Shown: piece after piece, positions 20,132 through 34,100 of the stretch
How the letters are laid out: each line of letters begins with the position of its first letter
How positions within the stretch are numbered: the first letter of the stretch is position 1
Source of the DNA: Rebecca billardiae RCC1528
Taxonomy: Eukaryota; Haptophyta
Assembly (NCBI GenBank): GCA_965240325.2
Contig: OZ251231.1
Coordinates: 2,046,001 to 2,110,000, forward strand
Direction of reading: 5' to 3'
DNA: 64,000 nucleotides
The notes under the pieces: generated by a model
What the model saw: the letters and a program-made list of their open reading frames with translations, nothing else
Database searches by the model: none
Told to the model about the DNA's origin: nothing
Position numbers and translations under genes: made by a program

Positions 20132-21597
20132 ATGCTCCACGCAGTATGCGCCTGGTCGTCGGTGCTGCTTGCCGCGTCGCTCACAGCGCCACGCCCGCCG
20201 GTGCTCTCGACGTCCGCGCCCGCAACTGCGCTCAAGCCGCGCGTGGCGCCCAAGGGCACCAACGAGCTGCGCGTGCGCATCGACGACCAGTGGTTCGACC
20301 TGACGAAGTGGCGCGCGGCACACCCTGCGGGCGATCACTGGATTGATCTGTACAACCAGCGCGACGCGTCGGAGGTCTTCCACGCCTTCCACTCCGTCGA
20401 CGCGCGCACGCGCATGCTGCCGCGACTGCCGCGCGTCGCGGACGAGTCGGAGGTGGAGGCGCTGGACGCGGCGTGCGCGCCCGTCACGCCGCTGCAGCGC
20501 GAGTTCCGCGAGCTGCGCGACCGGCTCGAGGCGGAGGGGTGGTGGAAGCGCGAGCCGCTTGCGGAGGCCACCGCGCTCGGGCTGTGGGCACTCGCGATCG
20601 GCGCCGGTGTGACGTTTGCGTGGTCGGCGGTGCCGATCGTGAACACGCTGTTTGCGGCGCTCACGCTCGCGTCAGCCAACACGATGGCGGGCTGGCTCGC
20701 GCACGACTACGTGCACGGGAAGGACCGGTTCTGCGACGTGATGCGCCCATTCGGCGGCATCGCCGCCGGCCTCTCGACCACGTGGTGGTCGAACAAGCAC
20801 AACCTGCACCACGCGCTCACCAACGAGGTCGGCGTTGACGAGGACCTGATGGTCGACCCGGCGCTGTGGCTGTGGGCGCCGAACGAGGAGACGGACAAGC
20901 CGTGGCGCAAGTGGCAGCACCGGTACGTGCTGCTGCCCTTCTCGCTGCTCTTCCACATCTGGCGCCTCGACTCGCTCAAGGTCGCGTGGGAGCGGCGCGC
21001 GGAGGCGAGCGTGCGCGACAAGGAGTTGCTGCCGCTGGGCGCGCACTACCTGCTGCTGCTGGCCGCGTGCCACGGCTCGCTGCCGCTGCTGCTCGGCACG
21101 GTCTCGCTCTCGGGGATGATCACGGCGATCATCGTCACGGTGAGCCACCAGTCGGAGGAGCTCTTCTTCGAGCACGAGCCCGACTGGGTCGCCGCGCAGC
21201 TCAAGTCGACGCGCGACGCCGTCACGTCCAACCCCTTCTCCGAGTGGATCTGGGGTGCGTCCGTGCACGCGCGCCCGACGCGCGACGGCGCGCCCGTGTG
21301 CGCGCGCGTGCGTGCGCGCGCCGGGCTGACTGGCGCGTCGGCCGCCCCGCTGCGCCCCGCGGCGGCGGCGCAGGCGGCATGAACTACCAGGTCGAGCACC
21401 ACCTCTTCCCCACCATGCCGCGCAGCAAATACCCGCGGCTCACGCGCGTGCTGCGCAGCTGGTGCGAGGAGCGCGGCATCGAGTACCGCGTGGACAGCGA
21501 GCTCGACATCATCAAGCGTAACCTCGACATGTACAAGGGCATCGCAGAGGCGCCCATCGACCCGGACGCGCCCGCCGCCAAGCCCGCCGCCGCGTGA
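20132..21597 (+). CDS. Front-end fatty-acid desaturase with cytochrome b5-like domain
   Basis: Exons 20132-21254 and 21374-21597 (119-nt intron, GTGCGT...GGCGCAG) give 448 residues. The N-terminus is hydrophobic (possible signal peptide or targeting sequence). A cytochrome b5-like domain follows, with WFDLTKWRAAHPAGDHWI (about 55-72) and DASEVFHAFHS. The usual heme motif HPGG reads HPAG; the second His is present. The desaturase part has all three His boxes: HDYVH (191-195), HNLHH (223-227) and QVEHH (380-384). The Q in box three marks front-end desaturases (delta-4/5/6/8 types) that insert double bonds toward the carboxyl end in polyunsaturated fatty-acid synthesis. Splicing is required to restore the WGGMNYQVEHH context. 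Regiospecificity cannot be read from the sequence. Confidence 0.9.
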
Positions 21598-22147
21598 GCG
21601 CAGGCGTGCGGCTAGAACGGATGGCGGCGAGTGCGGCGGCAGCGCGAACGGCCGGCGCGCTGCTGGCCCGCCCTCCAACACACGCGCTCGCGCCAGGGCT
21701 GTGCGGCTCCGCATCGCGCGCCATCGATACGTATGGCGACGTGGATCCCCGAGCAGGTCGGTTGCCGAGTCGCTGCGGCGCCGGGGCCGCCGCCGAGGAC
21801 CTTGATTACAATGTAGCCAGAGCGACGCTGCCGTCGGCGTCGGACAGACGGTCGGTCGCTGTGATGATCGTCTCAGTTTCTGACTCGACCTCGATTAGTC
21901 GATTTGCTGAAACGGGGATGACGAGAATAAAAGGTCCCAAGGAGAACCGGCACTCCGCTGCCGCTCTGGCCCCCTGTCGCTACTCATCTTGCTGGACGGG
22001 AGCATGAGCTCTTCTTCCGGCGTGTGATGGGACTCGTCTCGAACCTCCACCCGCGCGCGGCCGCGGCGCAGGTGGGCGTCAGCGGCGTCCTCCACACATC
22101 GAGTTCGGACGCGGGGCCGCCCGACCGCGGACGCGGGGCCAGAGACC
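21598..22147. other. Spacer, no gene recognised
   Basis: Lies between the desaturase 3' end and the start of the giant PA-domain gene, both plus strand. It probably holds the giant gene's promoter. No repeat is seen. Confidence 0.5.
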
Positions 22148-25100
22148 ATGGCATGGGGGCGCGTGCTCCTCGTGCTCGGGCTCGCCGCGACGTGCGCACC
22201 CGCCCGCGGCTTCGAGGGCTCGGCCCAGCCGCTCAGCGACGCAGGTGCCACCGTCGGCAGCGAGGTCGAGGCGGTGCCGGCACTGTATGGGCCGCACGTG
22301 CCGTTCAACGCCGACTTTGACCGCAGGGCGACGGCGGTGAGCCCGGCGGACGGGTGCAGCATGCTCACCACCGACCAGTCCGCGCTGCACAACGCCACCG
22401 CCATCTTCGACCTGAGCAGCTCATGCCTCGCGCTCGACGCGGCGCTGCGCGCGCAGCAGCGAGGCGCGGCCGCGGCCCTCTTTGTCGACGAGGACGGCGC
22501 GCGGCTGCGGCGCTCGAACCTGGGCTTCCTCTCGCACCAGTCGCCGCGCGTGCACGAGCTGCACATCCCCGTCATGCTCGTCGGCCACGCCGCGCGCTCC
22601 GCCCTCCGCGCCGCGAGCCGGCTGCGGCTCAAGCTGCGCGCGTATGAGCTGGCGGACGGCGTGCCGCACCAGCACTCGCTCGAGGCGGAGCGGGACGCGT
22701 TCTTCACGTACACGCTGGCGAGCGCGACGAACATGACCGTGGTCGTCTTCGCGCAGACCGGCGACCCCGACATCTACGGCAACCGCGGCGCCGCGCTCGG
22801 CGACGTGCAGCTGCCGCCCGAGACGTACGTTGCGCAATACCGCGCGGCGCACGCGGGCGACGACCTGCTGACGATCAGCGCGGCGCCGGCGAGCGCGTAC
22901 GTGTTCGGCGTGAACGCGCACGAGACGACGTCGTTCACGATCCAGCTCGCCACGGGCAGCCACGAGCTCGAGCTCCCCAGCGGCCAGCCCACGCGCGTGA
23001 CGCTGCGCCGCGGCCAGTACCGCTACCTGAAGCACTCGGTCGGCAACGGCCGCTCGGCGCCGCGCGTCCGGTTCCTGCTCACGGAGTACACGGGCCGCGC
23101 GCGGATGTGGGTGTGCTCGCGGCTCGTGCCCAACCCGGACGCGCACGACCCGGACGGCGCGTGCCGCTGGGGCCTCGAGCTCTCCCAAGACGCGCGCATC
23201 GTCGACATCCCCGCGTCCGACCCGCACGCGGCGCGGCCGGGCGAGGCTTACCACGTGGTGCTGCTGGCGACCACCAACACCTCCGCGTCCGTGGTCGCGG
23301 TGCGGGACAGCGAGGCGGTCTCGCTGGTGGACGGCTCGCCGCAGGTGGGGCGCGTCGGGCCGAGCACGCGCACGAACACGTACACGCTGCACCGCAACGC
23401 CAGCGCCGCGCTCGAGGTGCTCGTGCAGCCGACCGTCGGCGACCTGATCGCGCGCGTCGCCGACGGCTCGCGCGAGTGGACGCTCGGTCAGAACCAGAGC
23501 TACCGGCTGTACAAGGGCGCGGAGGAGCTGCACGGCGAGCGCGTGACGGTGACGGTCTCGGCGCTGGGCCCCGACTTCGGCACCGCGCAGTACAGCCTCA
23601 CCGCCTCCTCCGGCGGCATGGCGATCACGCTCGAGGACGGCGTGCCTCACCTCGAGACGGTGGGCGCGGGCGGGTGGGAGGTGTTCCGCGTGTATGTGCA
23701 GGACCCGTTCACCGACCTCAGCGTGATCGTCACGCCGCTCTCGGGCAACCCGGACGTGTACGCGTCGCACGTGCACGAGCGGCCGAACGCGACGCACCAC
23801 GAGTTCGCCGCGACGAGCACCGGCCGCGACGTGATCACCATCGCGCACACGTCCGCGCCGATGCGCGCGTGCACCGCGGACGCGGACGCGGGCTGCGTCT
23901 TCTTTGTCGCCGTCGAGGGCGCGGCGGAGGATGGCTCGACGTCGACGTTCACCATCTCGGCGCAGATCAGCGTGGCGAACTCGGGGCTGCACGTCGACGA
24001 GCCCGCCGCCGTCGCGGGCAGCCTCGTCTTCTCCAACGCCGTCTTCGGCCCGCCGCTCCTCTTCGAGGAGCCGTCGCGCGCGCTCGCGGCCGTCGAGCCG
24101 CGCGACGGCTGCGCCGAGCTGTCGGCACGCTCGCTCGCGGACAAGGTGGCGCTGGTCGAGCGCGGCACGTGCATGTTCACCGAGAAGGTGCTGCACGCGC
24201 AGCAGAAGGGCGCGAGCGCGGTGATCATCACGAACGACGTGGACGGCCCGCCCGTGCCGATGGGCGTCGCCGACCCGGCCGACGCGTCGGCGCTGCACAT
24301 CCCGGCTGTGATGGTCTCGCGCGCGGACGGCGAGCGGCTGCGCGCGCAGCTCGCGGCGGGGCGCACGGTGCAGGTGACGCTGGAGCAGCCGGGCGACCGG
24401 CCGGTGGTGCTCGTCGACGGGATGCCGCAGCACGGCAGCCTCGCCGCGCACCAGATGAAGTACTTCAAGTTCGACGTCGGCGCGGGCCACGCGGACGTGA
24501 CCTTCACCGTCACGCCCGAGGTGGGCGACCCCGACCTCTTCGTCTCGATCGACGGCTTCCCGCCGACGCAGTCGCACTCGGACTGGGCGTCGACGTACTC
24601 GGGCGAGGACGCGCTCACCGTGTCCCACACCGACGCGATGTACTGCACCGAGTGCACCTACCTCGTCGGCGTGTACGGCTGGACGTCCACCAACTTCTCG
24701 ATCGTCGCGTCCACGTCCGCGGCGATCATCAGCCTCGAGCTCGGCATGCCGCTCACCGAGTTCGTGCCCGCGGGCGGCGCCGAGTTCTTCAAGGTGGTGC
24801 GGTACGACCCGGGCGCGGCGCTGCGCATCGTGTGCACGCCGATCACGGGCGACCCCGACCTCTGCGTCTCGACCACCACCGAGCGCCCCTCGAGCGAGGA
24901 CGACACGTGCACGTGGGTGTCGGGCGACTGGGGCGCCGACTCGATCGTGATCTCGGCCTCAGACCCGCACAGCAGCACCGGACCGTTCTACATCGCGGTC
25001 GAGGGGTACTCGAACACGACGTTCACGCTGCTCGTCTCGCAGGTGAGCCCGGCGTCGCTGCAGACGCTCGTCGCCGGCCGGCCGCAGTCCGTCGCCCTCG

Positions 25101-28100
25101 CCGAGGACGAGTGGCAGTACTTCCGCTTCGTCGCGCCCGCGAACGCGAGCGCGGTCTCCTTCTCGACCACGCCCGAGTTTGGCGACCCGGACGTGTACGC
25201 GAACGCGGGCGTGGCCGACCTGCCCGACCGCTCGTCGTACCACTTCCACTCGGCCGGGATGGGGGTCGACGTGGTGAGCGCGCGGCACGGCGACCCCCGC
25301 TTCTGCGCGAGCTGCACGTACATCGTCGGCGTCTTCGGCTTCAGCGAGACCAACTTCACGCTGCTCGCGACCGCGGACGTGGACAGCGGCGGCAGCGGCC
25401 GCGCGGGCGAGACGATGACGCTGCTCACCGACCGGCGGCCGCTCGAGGGCGTGGTGGCGGAGAGCGCGTACCGGTACTACCGCTTCCCGGTTGACTTCAC
25501 CGACCGCGCGGTGAACGTGACCGTCACGGCGTTCAGCGGCGACCCCGACATCTTCGCCTCGTTCGAGCTCACGCACCCGAGCGCGCAGCAGCACACGTTC
25601 AGCTCGACGCTGATCGGCCTCGACCACCTCGTCGTCTCGCACTTCTCGCCGCACTTCTGCACGTCGGGCAACTGCTCGCTGTACATCGCCGTGTACGGCG
25701 CGACCGAGTCGCGGTACACCATCGTCGCGGCGCAGTACAACGAGAGCCGGCTCATGCTCGTCGACGGGCAGCCGCAGCACTCGATGCTCGTCGAGGACGC
25801 GTGGCAGCACTACTCGTACACGCCCGCGCGCTACTCGTCGGTCGTGCGCTTCAGCGTCACGCCGTCGTTCGGCGACCCCGACCTGTACGTGAGCACGCGC
25901 GGGCCGCCGAGCGACGACAGCTACGAGTTCTCCTCCGCCGCGGGCGGCGGCGACGAGATCGTCGTCACCCCCGCGAGCGTGCACTGGTGCCGGCCGCCGT
26001 GCGTGTACCACGTGGGCGTGAAGGCGTGGACGGCGACCAACTACACAATCGTCGCGTCGGCGAACGCGACGCAGATCGTGCTCGAGGACGGCGTGCCGCA
26101 CGTGGGCTCGGTGCAGCGCAACGCGACGCAGTTCTTCAAGATCTACGTCGAGGACGCCGGGTCCGACCTCGACCTCATCGCCACGCCGCTCACGGGCAAC
26201 CCCGACCTGTTTGTGTCGCACGTGCACGCGCGGCCCAACGGCACGCACCACGAGTTCAAGTCGACGAGCCGCGAGCGCGACGTCGTGCACGTCGAGCACA
26301 CGGACGCGGCGATGCGCGACTGCACGGCGGGCGGCGCGCGCTGCGTGTTCTACGTCTCCGTGTACGGCGCGGGCAACGCCACCTCGTCCTTCCAGCTGAT
26401 CGGCACGCTGCACACCTCGAACCGCGGGCTGCGCGTCGACTCGCCCGCCGACGTTGCGGGCGAGTACGCCAACCGCGCCGCCACGTTCGGCGAGGCGGCG
26501 CCCTTCGAGGGGGAGTCGATGCGGCTGGTGGCGACGTCGCCCGAGGACGCGTGCTCGGAGCTCAGCGGCGCGCCCGCCGCGCTCGCGGGCAAGATCGCCC
26601 TCGTGCGCCGCGGCGAGTGCGTCTTTGTCGAGAAGGTGAGGCGCGCGCAGCGCGCGGGCGCGGCCGGCGTGATCGTGGACAACAGCGCGGGCACGGTGGG
26701 CGCGCTCTTCATGGCGACGCCCGAGGGCGAGGAGATGGCCGCGGCGGACGTGTCGATCCCGTCGGTGATGGTCTCGGCGGACGACGGCGCGCGCATGCGC
26801 GCCGCGCTCGGCCGCGGCGCGGTGCACGTCACCCTGCAGCAGCCGGGCGACCGGCCGCGCATGCTGGTCGAGGGCCTGCCGCAGCACGGCACCTCGCGCC
26901 CGTACGAAATGGTCTACTACAAGATGTACGTGGGCGACCACCACCACGACGTGAGCTTCTCGCTGACGGCGGAGGTGGGCACGCTCGACCTCTACGTGCG
27001 CGCCTCGACCTCGGCCGACGGGCTGCCGCCCACGCAGACGCACCACGACTGGGCGGCGCGCTCGCCCGCCGACTCGGTCACGGTGCGCGTGAGCGAGGCC
27101 AACTTCTGCGACCACTGCTACTACTACGTCGGCGTGTTCGGCCAGACGGCGGCGAACTACAGCATCGTCGGCGCGACGTCGGAGGCGACGCTCACGCTGC
27201 AGCTCAACATGCCCACGACCGAGCACCTCGAGACCGACGAGTACGAGTACTTCAAGGTGGTGCTGCCGGACCGGTCGCACGCGGTGCGCATCACGATCAC
27301 GCCGATCACCGGCGACCCCGACATGTACGCGAGCACGTCGGTGCGGCAGCCGAACGCGACGCACCACACGTGGTCGGCGAACGCGTTCGGCGAGGACACG
27401 CTCTACATCACCGGCTTCGAGCCCGACGACGAAGCGGTCTACGTCGGCGTCACCGCCTTCGCCAACTCGACGTTCACGATCCTCGCGAGCGCGGGCGAGG
27501 ACGAGTGCACGACGCTCGTGAGCGGCCAGCCGCAGCAGCTCTCGGTGCCGTCGGGCGACTTCCGCTGCTTCACGATCAGCGTGGGCGAGGACGCGACGCA
27601 GCTCACCGTCGGCGCGACCCCCGCCTTCGGCGACCCCGACCTCTACATCACCAACGACGGGCTGCGCCCGAGCGAGTACCACTTCCAGTGGCACAGCACG
27701 CGCACGGGCGGCGACGAGGTGCACGTGGACACGCGCTCGGGGCGGGGCTGCGTGGGCTGCCGGTACACGGTGGGCGTGCACGCGTTCACCGCGACCAACC
27801 TCACGCTGCAGGCCACCGTCTCGACCAACGCGTCGCACGTCGGCCACCGCATCCTCTCCGAGGGGCGGCCGCTCGTGACGACCATCGACGCGGGCCAGAC
27901 CGCCTTCTTCGAGTACCCGCTCGACTCGGACGCGCACGACCTCGACGTGCGCTTCTCGCGCTTCTCGGGCGTGGCCCACCTGTACGCGTCGTTCGCGACG
28001 CCGACGCCCGGCCCGGCCGGCGCGCAGTGGGACGTGCTCTCCGCGCTCTTCAACGCCAACACGGGCTTCACCGTCGCGCGCGACGACCCGCGCCGCTGGG

Positions 28101-31100
28101 CGTGCGCCGGCCAGCCGCCGTGCCCGCTCTACCTGGCGGTCGAGGCGCCGCAGCCGTTCAACGCGACGGTCTCGCTGCTGATCGCCGAGGCGAGCGAGGT
28201 GGCGGTCGTGTCGCTCGTCGACGGCCGCCCGCAGAACGACAACCTCGACAGCGGCCTCTACCGCTACTACAACGTCACCGTCTCGTCGGCGGAGGCGACG
28301 TCGCTCTCGGTGGCAGTGACGGCGCTCTCGGGCGACCCCGACCTCTTCGTGAGCAACGACGGCACGCTGCCCACGGCGGAGCACGCGATGTGGTCGCAGA
28401 CGTACTCGGGCGGCGACTCGCTGCGCATCTCCTCGACCGACGTGCACTGGTGCTACGACTGCAAGTTCACCATCGGCGTGTTTGCGTGGACGGCGAGCAA
28501 CTACACGCTGGTCGCCGCGGTCGGGACGGAGGCGCGCGCGCCCGCCGTCACGCTGCAGGACGGCACGCCGCGCACCGACTCGATCGTCGGCGCGGCGGGC
28601 GACGCGCGGTTCTACGCGTTTTACGTGGACTCGCGCGACGCGTCCGTCACGGTCACCGTCACGCCCTTCGTCGGCGACCCGGACATCCTCGCGTCGTTCA
28701 ACGACACGCGTCCGACGTGGGACTCGAGCGGGCACGTGTTCAGCTCGACCGCGGCGGGCGCGGACGTGCTGCGCATCTCGCACTTCGACCCGCACTTCTG
28801 CCCGCGCGTGCCGTGCATGCTGTACATCGGCGTGAGCGCGTACAGCGGCAACAGCACCTACTCGATCGTCGTGACGCAGAGCGACGAGACCGCGCTCACG
28901 CTCGTGGACGGCGTGCCGCAGCGCCGCTCGCTGCGCGCGGGCGAGTGGCAGTACTTCACGTACGCGGTCGGCGACGCGCCGCGCCGCGTGAGCTTCACGG
29001 TGACGCCGTCGTTCGGCGACCCGGACCTGTACGTGACGAGCGACGGCACGTTCCCCTCCGAGGAGCAGTACACGTGGATGCGCTCGAGCTCGGGCGGCGA
29101 CTCGATCAGCGTGTCCGAGGACGACCCGCACTGGTGCGCGCGCTGCTCGTACCACATCGGCGTGCGCGCGTTCAGCGCGACCAACTTCTCGCTCACCGCC
29201 TCGACGGCGAACGTGCTCACGCTGCTCGAGGACGGCGTGCCGCTGCTCGACGCGGTGGGCGACGCCGAGTGGGCCCACTTCCGCGTGTACGTCGACGAGC
29301 CCGACACCGACCTGCTCGTGCTGCTCACGCCGATGGGCGGCAACCCCGACCTGTTTGTGTCGCACGTGCACGCGCGGCCCAACGGCACGCACTGCGAGTT
29401 CAACTCGACGAGCAACGGGCGCGACCTGGTGCGCGTGTCGCACAACTCGGCGGCGATGCGCGACTGCACGCGCGACGGCGCGCCCAAGCGCTGCACCTTC
29501 TACGCCTCCGTGTACGGCGCGGGCCCGAGCTCCTTCGCCATCATCGCCGAGCTGCAGCGCGTGCGCGCCGGGCTGCGCGTCGACGAGCCCGAGCCGATCG
29601 CGGGCAACCTGCTGTTCACGCCCGCGGTCTTCGGGCCGGCGCTGCCGTTCGAGGGCGAGTCGCGCGTGGTGAAGACGGTGACGCCGCGCGACGCGTGCGC
29701 CGAGATCCGCGGCGTCTCCCTCGCCAACCAGATCGCGCTCGTCGACCGCGGCGGCTGCTTCTTCACCAACAAGACGCGCAACGCGCAGGCGGCGGGCGCG
29801 GCCGCGGTCATCGTCGTCAACAACGAGCCCGGCGAGGCGGTGCGGATGGGCGCGACCTCGACCGCCGAGGCGGCGGGGCAGCGCATCCCCGCGGTGATGA
29901 TCTCGCTCGACGACGGCGCCATCCTGCGCACGCGCATCGAGATGGGCGAGCGCGTGCGCGTCACGCTGCAGCAGCCGGGCGACCGGCCCGTCACGCTCGT
30001 GGACGGGCTGCCGCAGCGCGGCCAGGTCGAGGCACACGAGATGAAGTACTACAAGTTCGGCGTGGGCGAGGGGCACGCCGACGTGACGTTCACCGTCACG
30101 CCCGAGGTGGGCGACCCCGACCTCTTCGTCACCGCGGGCGAGACGCCGCCCACCCAGTCGCAGCACGACTGGGCGGCGTCTCGCTCCGGCGAGGACGCGG
30201 TCACGATCCGCGCGGGCGAGCCGCGCGCGTGCACGGCGTGCACGTACATTGTGGGCGTGTACGGCTGGACGCCGAGCAACTTCTCGGTGGTCGCGTCGAC
30301 CGCGGCGGCGGTGATCACGCTCGAGATGGGCCTGCCGCTCACCGAGCAGCTCTCGGCGCACGAGACCGAGACCTTCCGCGTGCTGGTTGGGCCCGGCTCG
30401 AGCGGGCTGCAGCTGGCGCTCACCGCGCTCACCGGCGACCCCGACATGTACGTCTCGACGAGCGCGCAGCGGCCGAGCGCGGAGGAGCACACGTGGTCGA
30501 GCGTGGCGAGCGGCGACGACGTGCTCACCATCCTGCCGACCGACGAGCACTTCCTCCCCGACGGCGGCGTGTACTACGTGAGCGTGAGCGCCTTCTCGAA
30601 CACGACGTTCACCATCTCGGCGAGCGTGTCGTCCGACCTCTGGCTGCTGCACGGCCGGCCGCAGCGGATGAGCCTCGCGCCGTCGCAGTGGCAGTACTAC
30701 CACTTCTACGCGGCCGCGGGGCAGAGCGAGATCACCATCGTGTGCACGCCCTCCTTCGGCGACCCCGACATGTACGTGAGCGCGGGGTACGACCACCCGA
30801 CGCGCGAGGCGCACACGTGGAAGGCGACGGCGTCGGGCGGCGACCTGCTCACGATCAGCAGCGCAGACCCGGCGTGGTGCGCGCCGCCGTGCGCGTACAC
30901 GGTGGGCGTGTACGCGTGGGCGGCGACCAACTTCACCGTCGTCGCGATCGGCGACAACGCCACCGCCGCCGCGCACGCCGGCCGCTGCGTCGGCTCTCGC
31001 GAGATGGACCTGATCGCGGGCGTGGCCGTGTACGGCGTGGCCGCGGCCAACGGCACGCGCTGCTACCGCGTGCAGGTGGACACGTTCGCGCAGCCGGTGC

Positions 31101-34100
31101 GCGTGGCGCTCACGGCGTTCAGCGGCGTGGCGCGCATCGACGCGGGCTTCGCGCCGGCGAGCGGCGCGCCCTCCGAGCGCGCGTCGGCGCTCTCGAGCTC
31201 GACGGGCTCGTCGCTCACGCTCGTGCCCGACTGCGAGCCCGGCGGCGGCGGCGGCGGCGGCGCGCAGCTCGGCGGCTGCATGCTGCACATCACGCTGACC
31301 GCGCTGAGCGACTGCTCGTTCTCGCTCTCGGCGTCGCAGGACGAGACGACGCGCGCGGTCGCGCTGGTCGGCGGCCGGCCGCAGTACGGCACGCTCAGCG
31401 CGAGCTCGTGGGCGTATTACTCGTTTGCCGCGCCCGCGCGCGGCGGCGGCGGCGGCGCGGTGCCAATCACAATCGCGCTGATGCCGCTGTTCGGCGACCC
31501 GAACATGTACGTGAGCGCGGCGGGCGGCGCGACGCCGACGGAGTCCGCGCACACGTGGGCGTCGAGCGCGGCGGGCGGCGACTACCTGCTCATCGGCGCG
31601 GACGACCCGCACGCGTGCGCGGGCGCGTGCACGTACACAATCGGCGTGCGCGCGGGCTCGGACACCAACTACTCGATCACCGCGCACGCGCACGGCGAGG
31701 TGGTGACGCTGCAGGAGGGGGTGCCGCTCACGGGGCTCGCGCCGGCGCGCGCGTGCGCGCACTTCGTGCTGCGCGCCTCGCAGCCGCACTCCGCCGTGCT
31801 CGTCTCGCTCACCGCGCTCTCCGGCCACCCGGTGATCTACGTGGCCGACCGGCCGCAGCCGTCGCCCGCCAACCACCTGCCCAACGGCACGATGGCCGTG
31901 CGCTCGTCGTCGGCCGAGCTGCGCGTGCCGCTCGACGAGTCGCGCGCGGTGGACAGCTACGTGGGCGTGTGCGCGGGCGCGGACGCGCTGCCCGCGCGCT
32001 TCGTCCTCGGCGCGCGGCTGCACGCGGACGAGCCCCCGCGGCTGCTCGACGGCCAGCCGTTTGCGTCGGCGGTGGGCACGTCCATCGCCTCGTTCCGCAT
32101 CGCAGTCGGGCCGCACGCCGAGCGGCTGCAGGTGGTGGCGACGCCGCGCTCGGGCGACCTGTCGCTGATGATCTCGAGGCGCGGCGAGGGGCACGACGCG
32201 CCCTCCGCCGGCGCCGCGGCGTACGACCGCGCCACGTGGCGCTCGCACACGCCGGGCGTCAACTCGGTGGGCGCGTGGCACACGGACAGCGGCTGGTGCA
32301 ACGACTGCGAGCTCGTGATCAGCGTGCAGGGGCACCCCGCGGCCAACTTCACGCTGCTCGCGACGCTCGAGCGCGCGTACACGCTGCGCGACGGCGAGCC
32401 GCAGCTCGCCGAGCTCACGCTCCTCGGCGAGGCGCGCCACTCCTCGCGCAGCGCCTACTTCGCCTTCTCCGTCGACCAGCCGGTCGGGTTTGCCGTGATC
32501 GTGACCGTGTACGCGGGCGAGCCTGACGTGTTCGTCTCGGCGACGGACCCGCGCCCGTCGGCGTCGTCGTTCACGTGGCAGCCGGCGAGCGCGTTCGACC
32601 AGGGCGCGGGCGGCATCCGGCAGGTCGTCGTCTCCCCCGACGACCCCGCCTTCTGCTCCGCGTGCACGTACTACGTCGCGGTGCGCGCGTACGCCTCGTG
32701 CCGCGTCGCCGTCACGGCCGTCTCCGACTCGAGCGCGACCGTGGCGCTGATGAACGGGCTGCCGGTGAAGCAGGCCGCGGCGGGCGGCGAGTACCGGTAC
32801 TACACGTTCGACCTCGCCGAGGGCGACGGCGACATGACCGTCAGCGTGCAGCCCGAGGTGGGGCAGCTCGACCTCGACATCTACGTCACCGCGGACGGCT
32901 CGCTGCCGAGCCGCGACCATTGGCAGTGGGTGTCGGCGCTGCGGCTGGACGACGAGGACCAGGTGACGGTGCGGAGCAGCGACGCGCACTACTGCGCGGG
33001 GTGCACGTATAACATCGCCGTCTTCGGCGAGGCCGCCTCCACGTACACCATCGCCGCGACCACCTCGCGCGGCACGACGCTGCTACCCATCGGCCTCACG
33101 TCGCAGCAGAGCGTCGCGCAGGGCGCGGCCGCGTTCATGGTGGCGCAGCTCGACCCGCAGGGGGAGGAGGTGTCGGTGGCGGTCGTCTCGCGCCGCGCGC
33201 CGATCCGCGTGTACCTCTCCACCGTCAACCCGCAGCCCTCCGAAGCCTTCCACAAGGCGCAGTTCGACGCGGAGCCGCTCGGCGCGGTCGGGCGCTACGT
33301 GCTGAGCGCGCGCACGCTCAAGCAGTGGTGCCCGCCCGCCGTGCTCTCCGGCGGCTTCTGCCCGCTGTACATCGGCGCGTCGAGCGACGCGGCGGAGGCG
33401 GCGGCCTTCTCGATCACGGTCGCGCAGGGCGGCGGCACCGTCCTCATCCCCGGGCTGCCGCAGGCCTCGGCCGTGGTGGACGCGCGCCCGACCTTCTTCT
33501 CGTTCGGCGTGCCGGGCGGAGAGAAGGTCGATGCGAGCGTGAGCGTCTCGCTCGGTGTGGACGGCGGGCGCGACGGCGGCGCCGGGCTCGTGCGCGTGCT
33601 CGTGCGGAAGGAGCGGTTCGCCGAGGAGCGCGCGGACGCGCACTGGTCGGCGCACGCGCAGATCCAGCACCACGCCGTCGTCAGCGTCGACATTGCAGCG
33701 GTGCGCGCGCGCGCGCCGCGGCCGCGAGCCGCTGCGCGCACTGCGCCGCGCCGTGCCGAGCCGCCGCGCCTGAGCGTCGCGCCGCCCCCGCCCGGCGCCG
33801 ATGCGCGCGCAGGACGACCCGAAGGCGTGCGCCGACTGCACGTACTACGTGACGGTGCTCACGAGCAGCGGGCAGCCCGTGCCGTTCGACGTGACCGTCT
33901 CGAACGCGCGCGGGCACACGCTGCTCACGAGAGGCGCGCTCGTGCGCTCGACGGTGGAGAGGGACGAGTCGGCGCTGTTCAAGACGTACACGTACGCGGG
34001 GTGGGACAAGGACCTCGTCATCACGGTGCGCGCCGAGCGCGGGCGCCGCCCGCGGCGCGGTGGCCGCGCGGAGGGCGGGCCACCGCCCGCGCGGCGGCCG

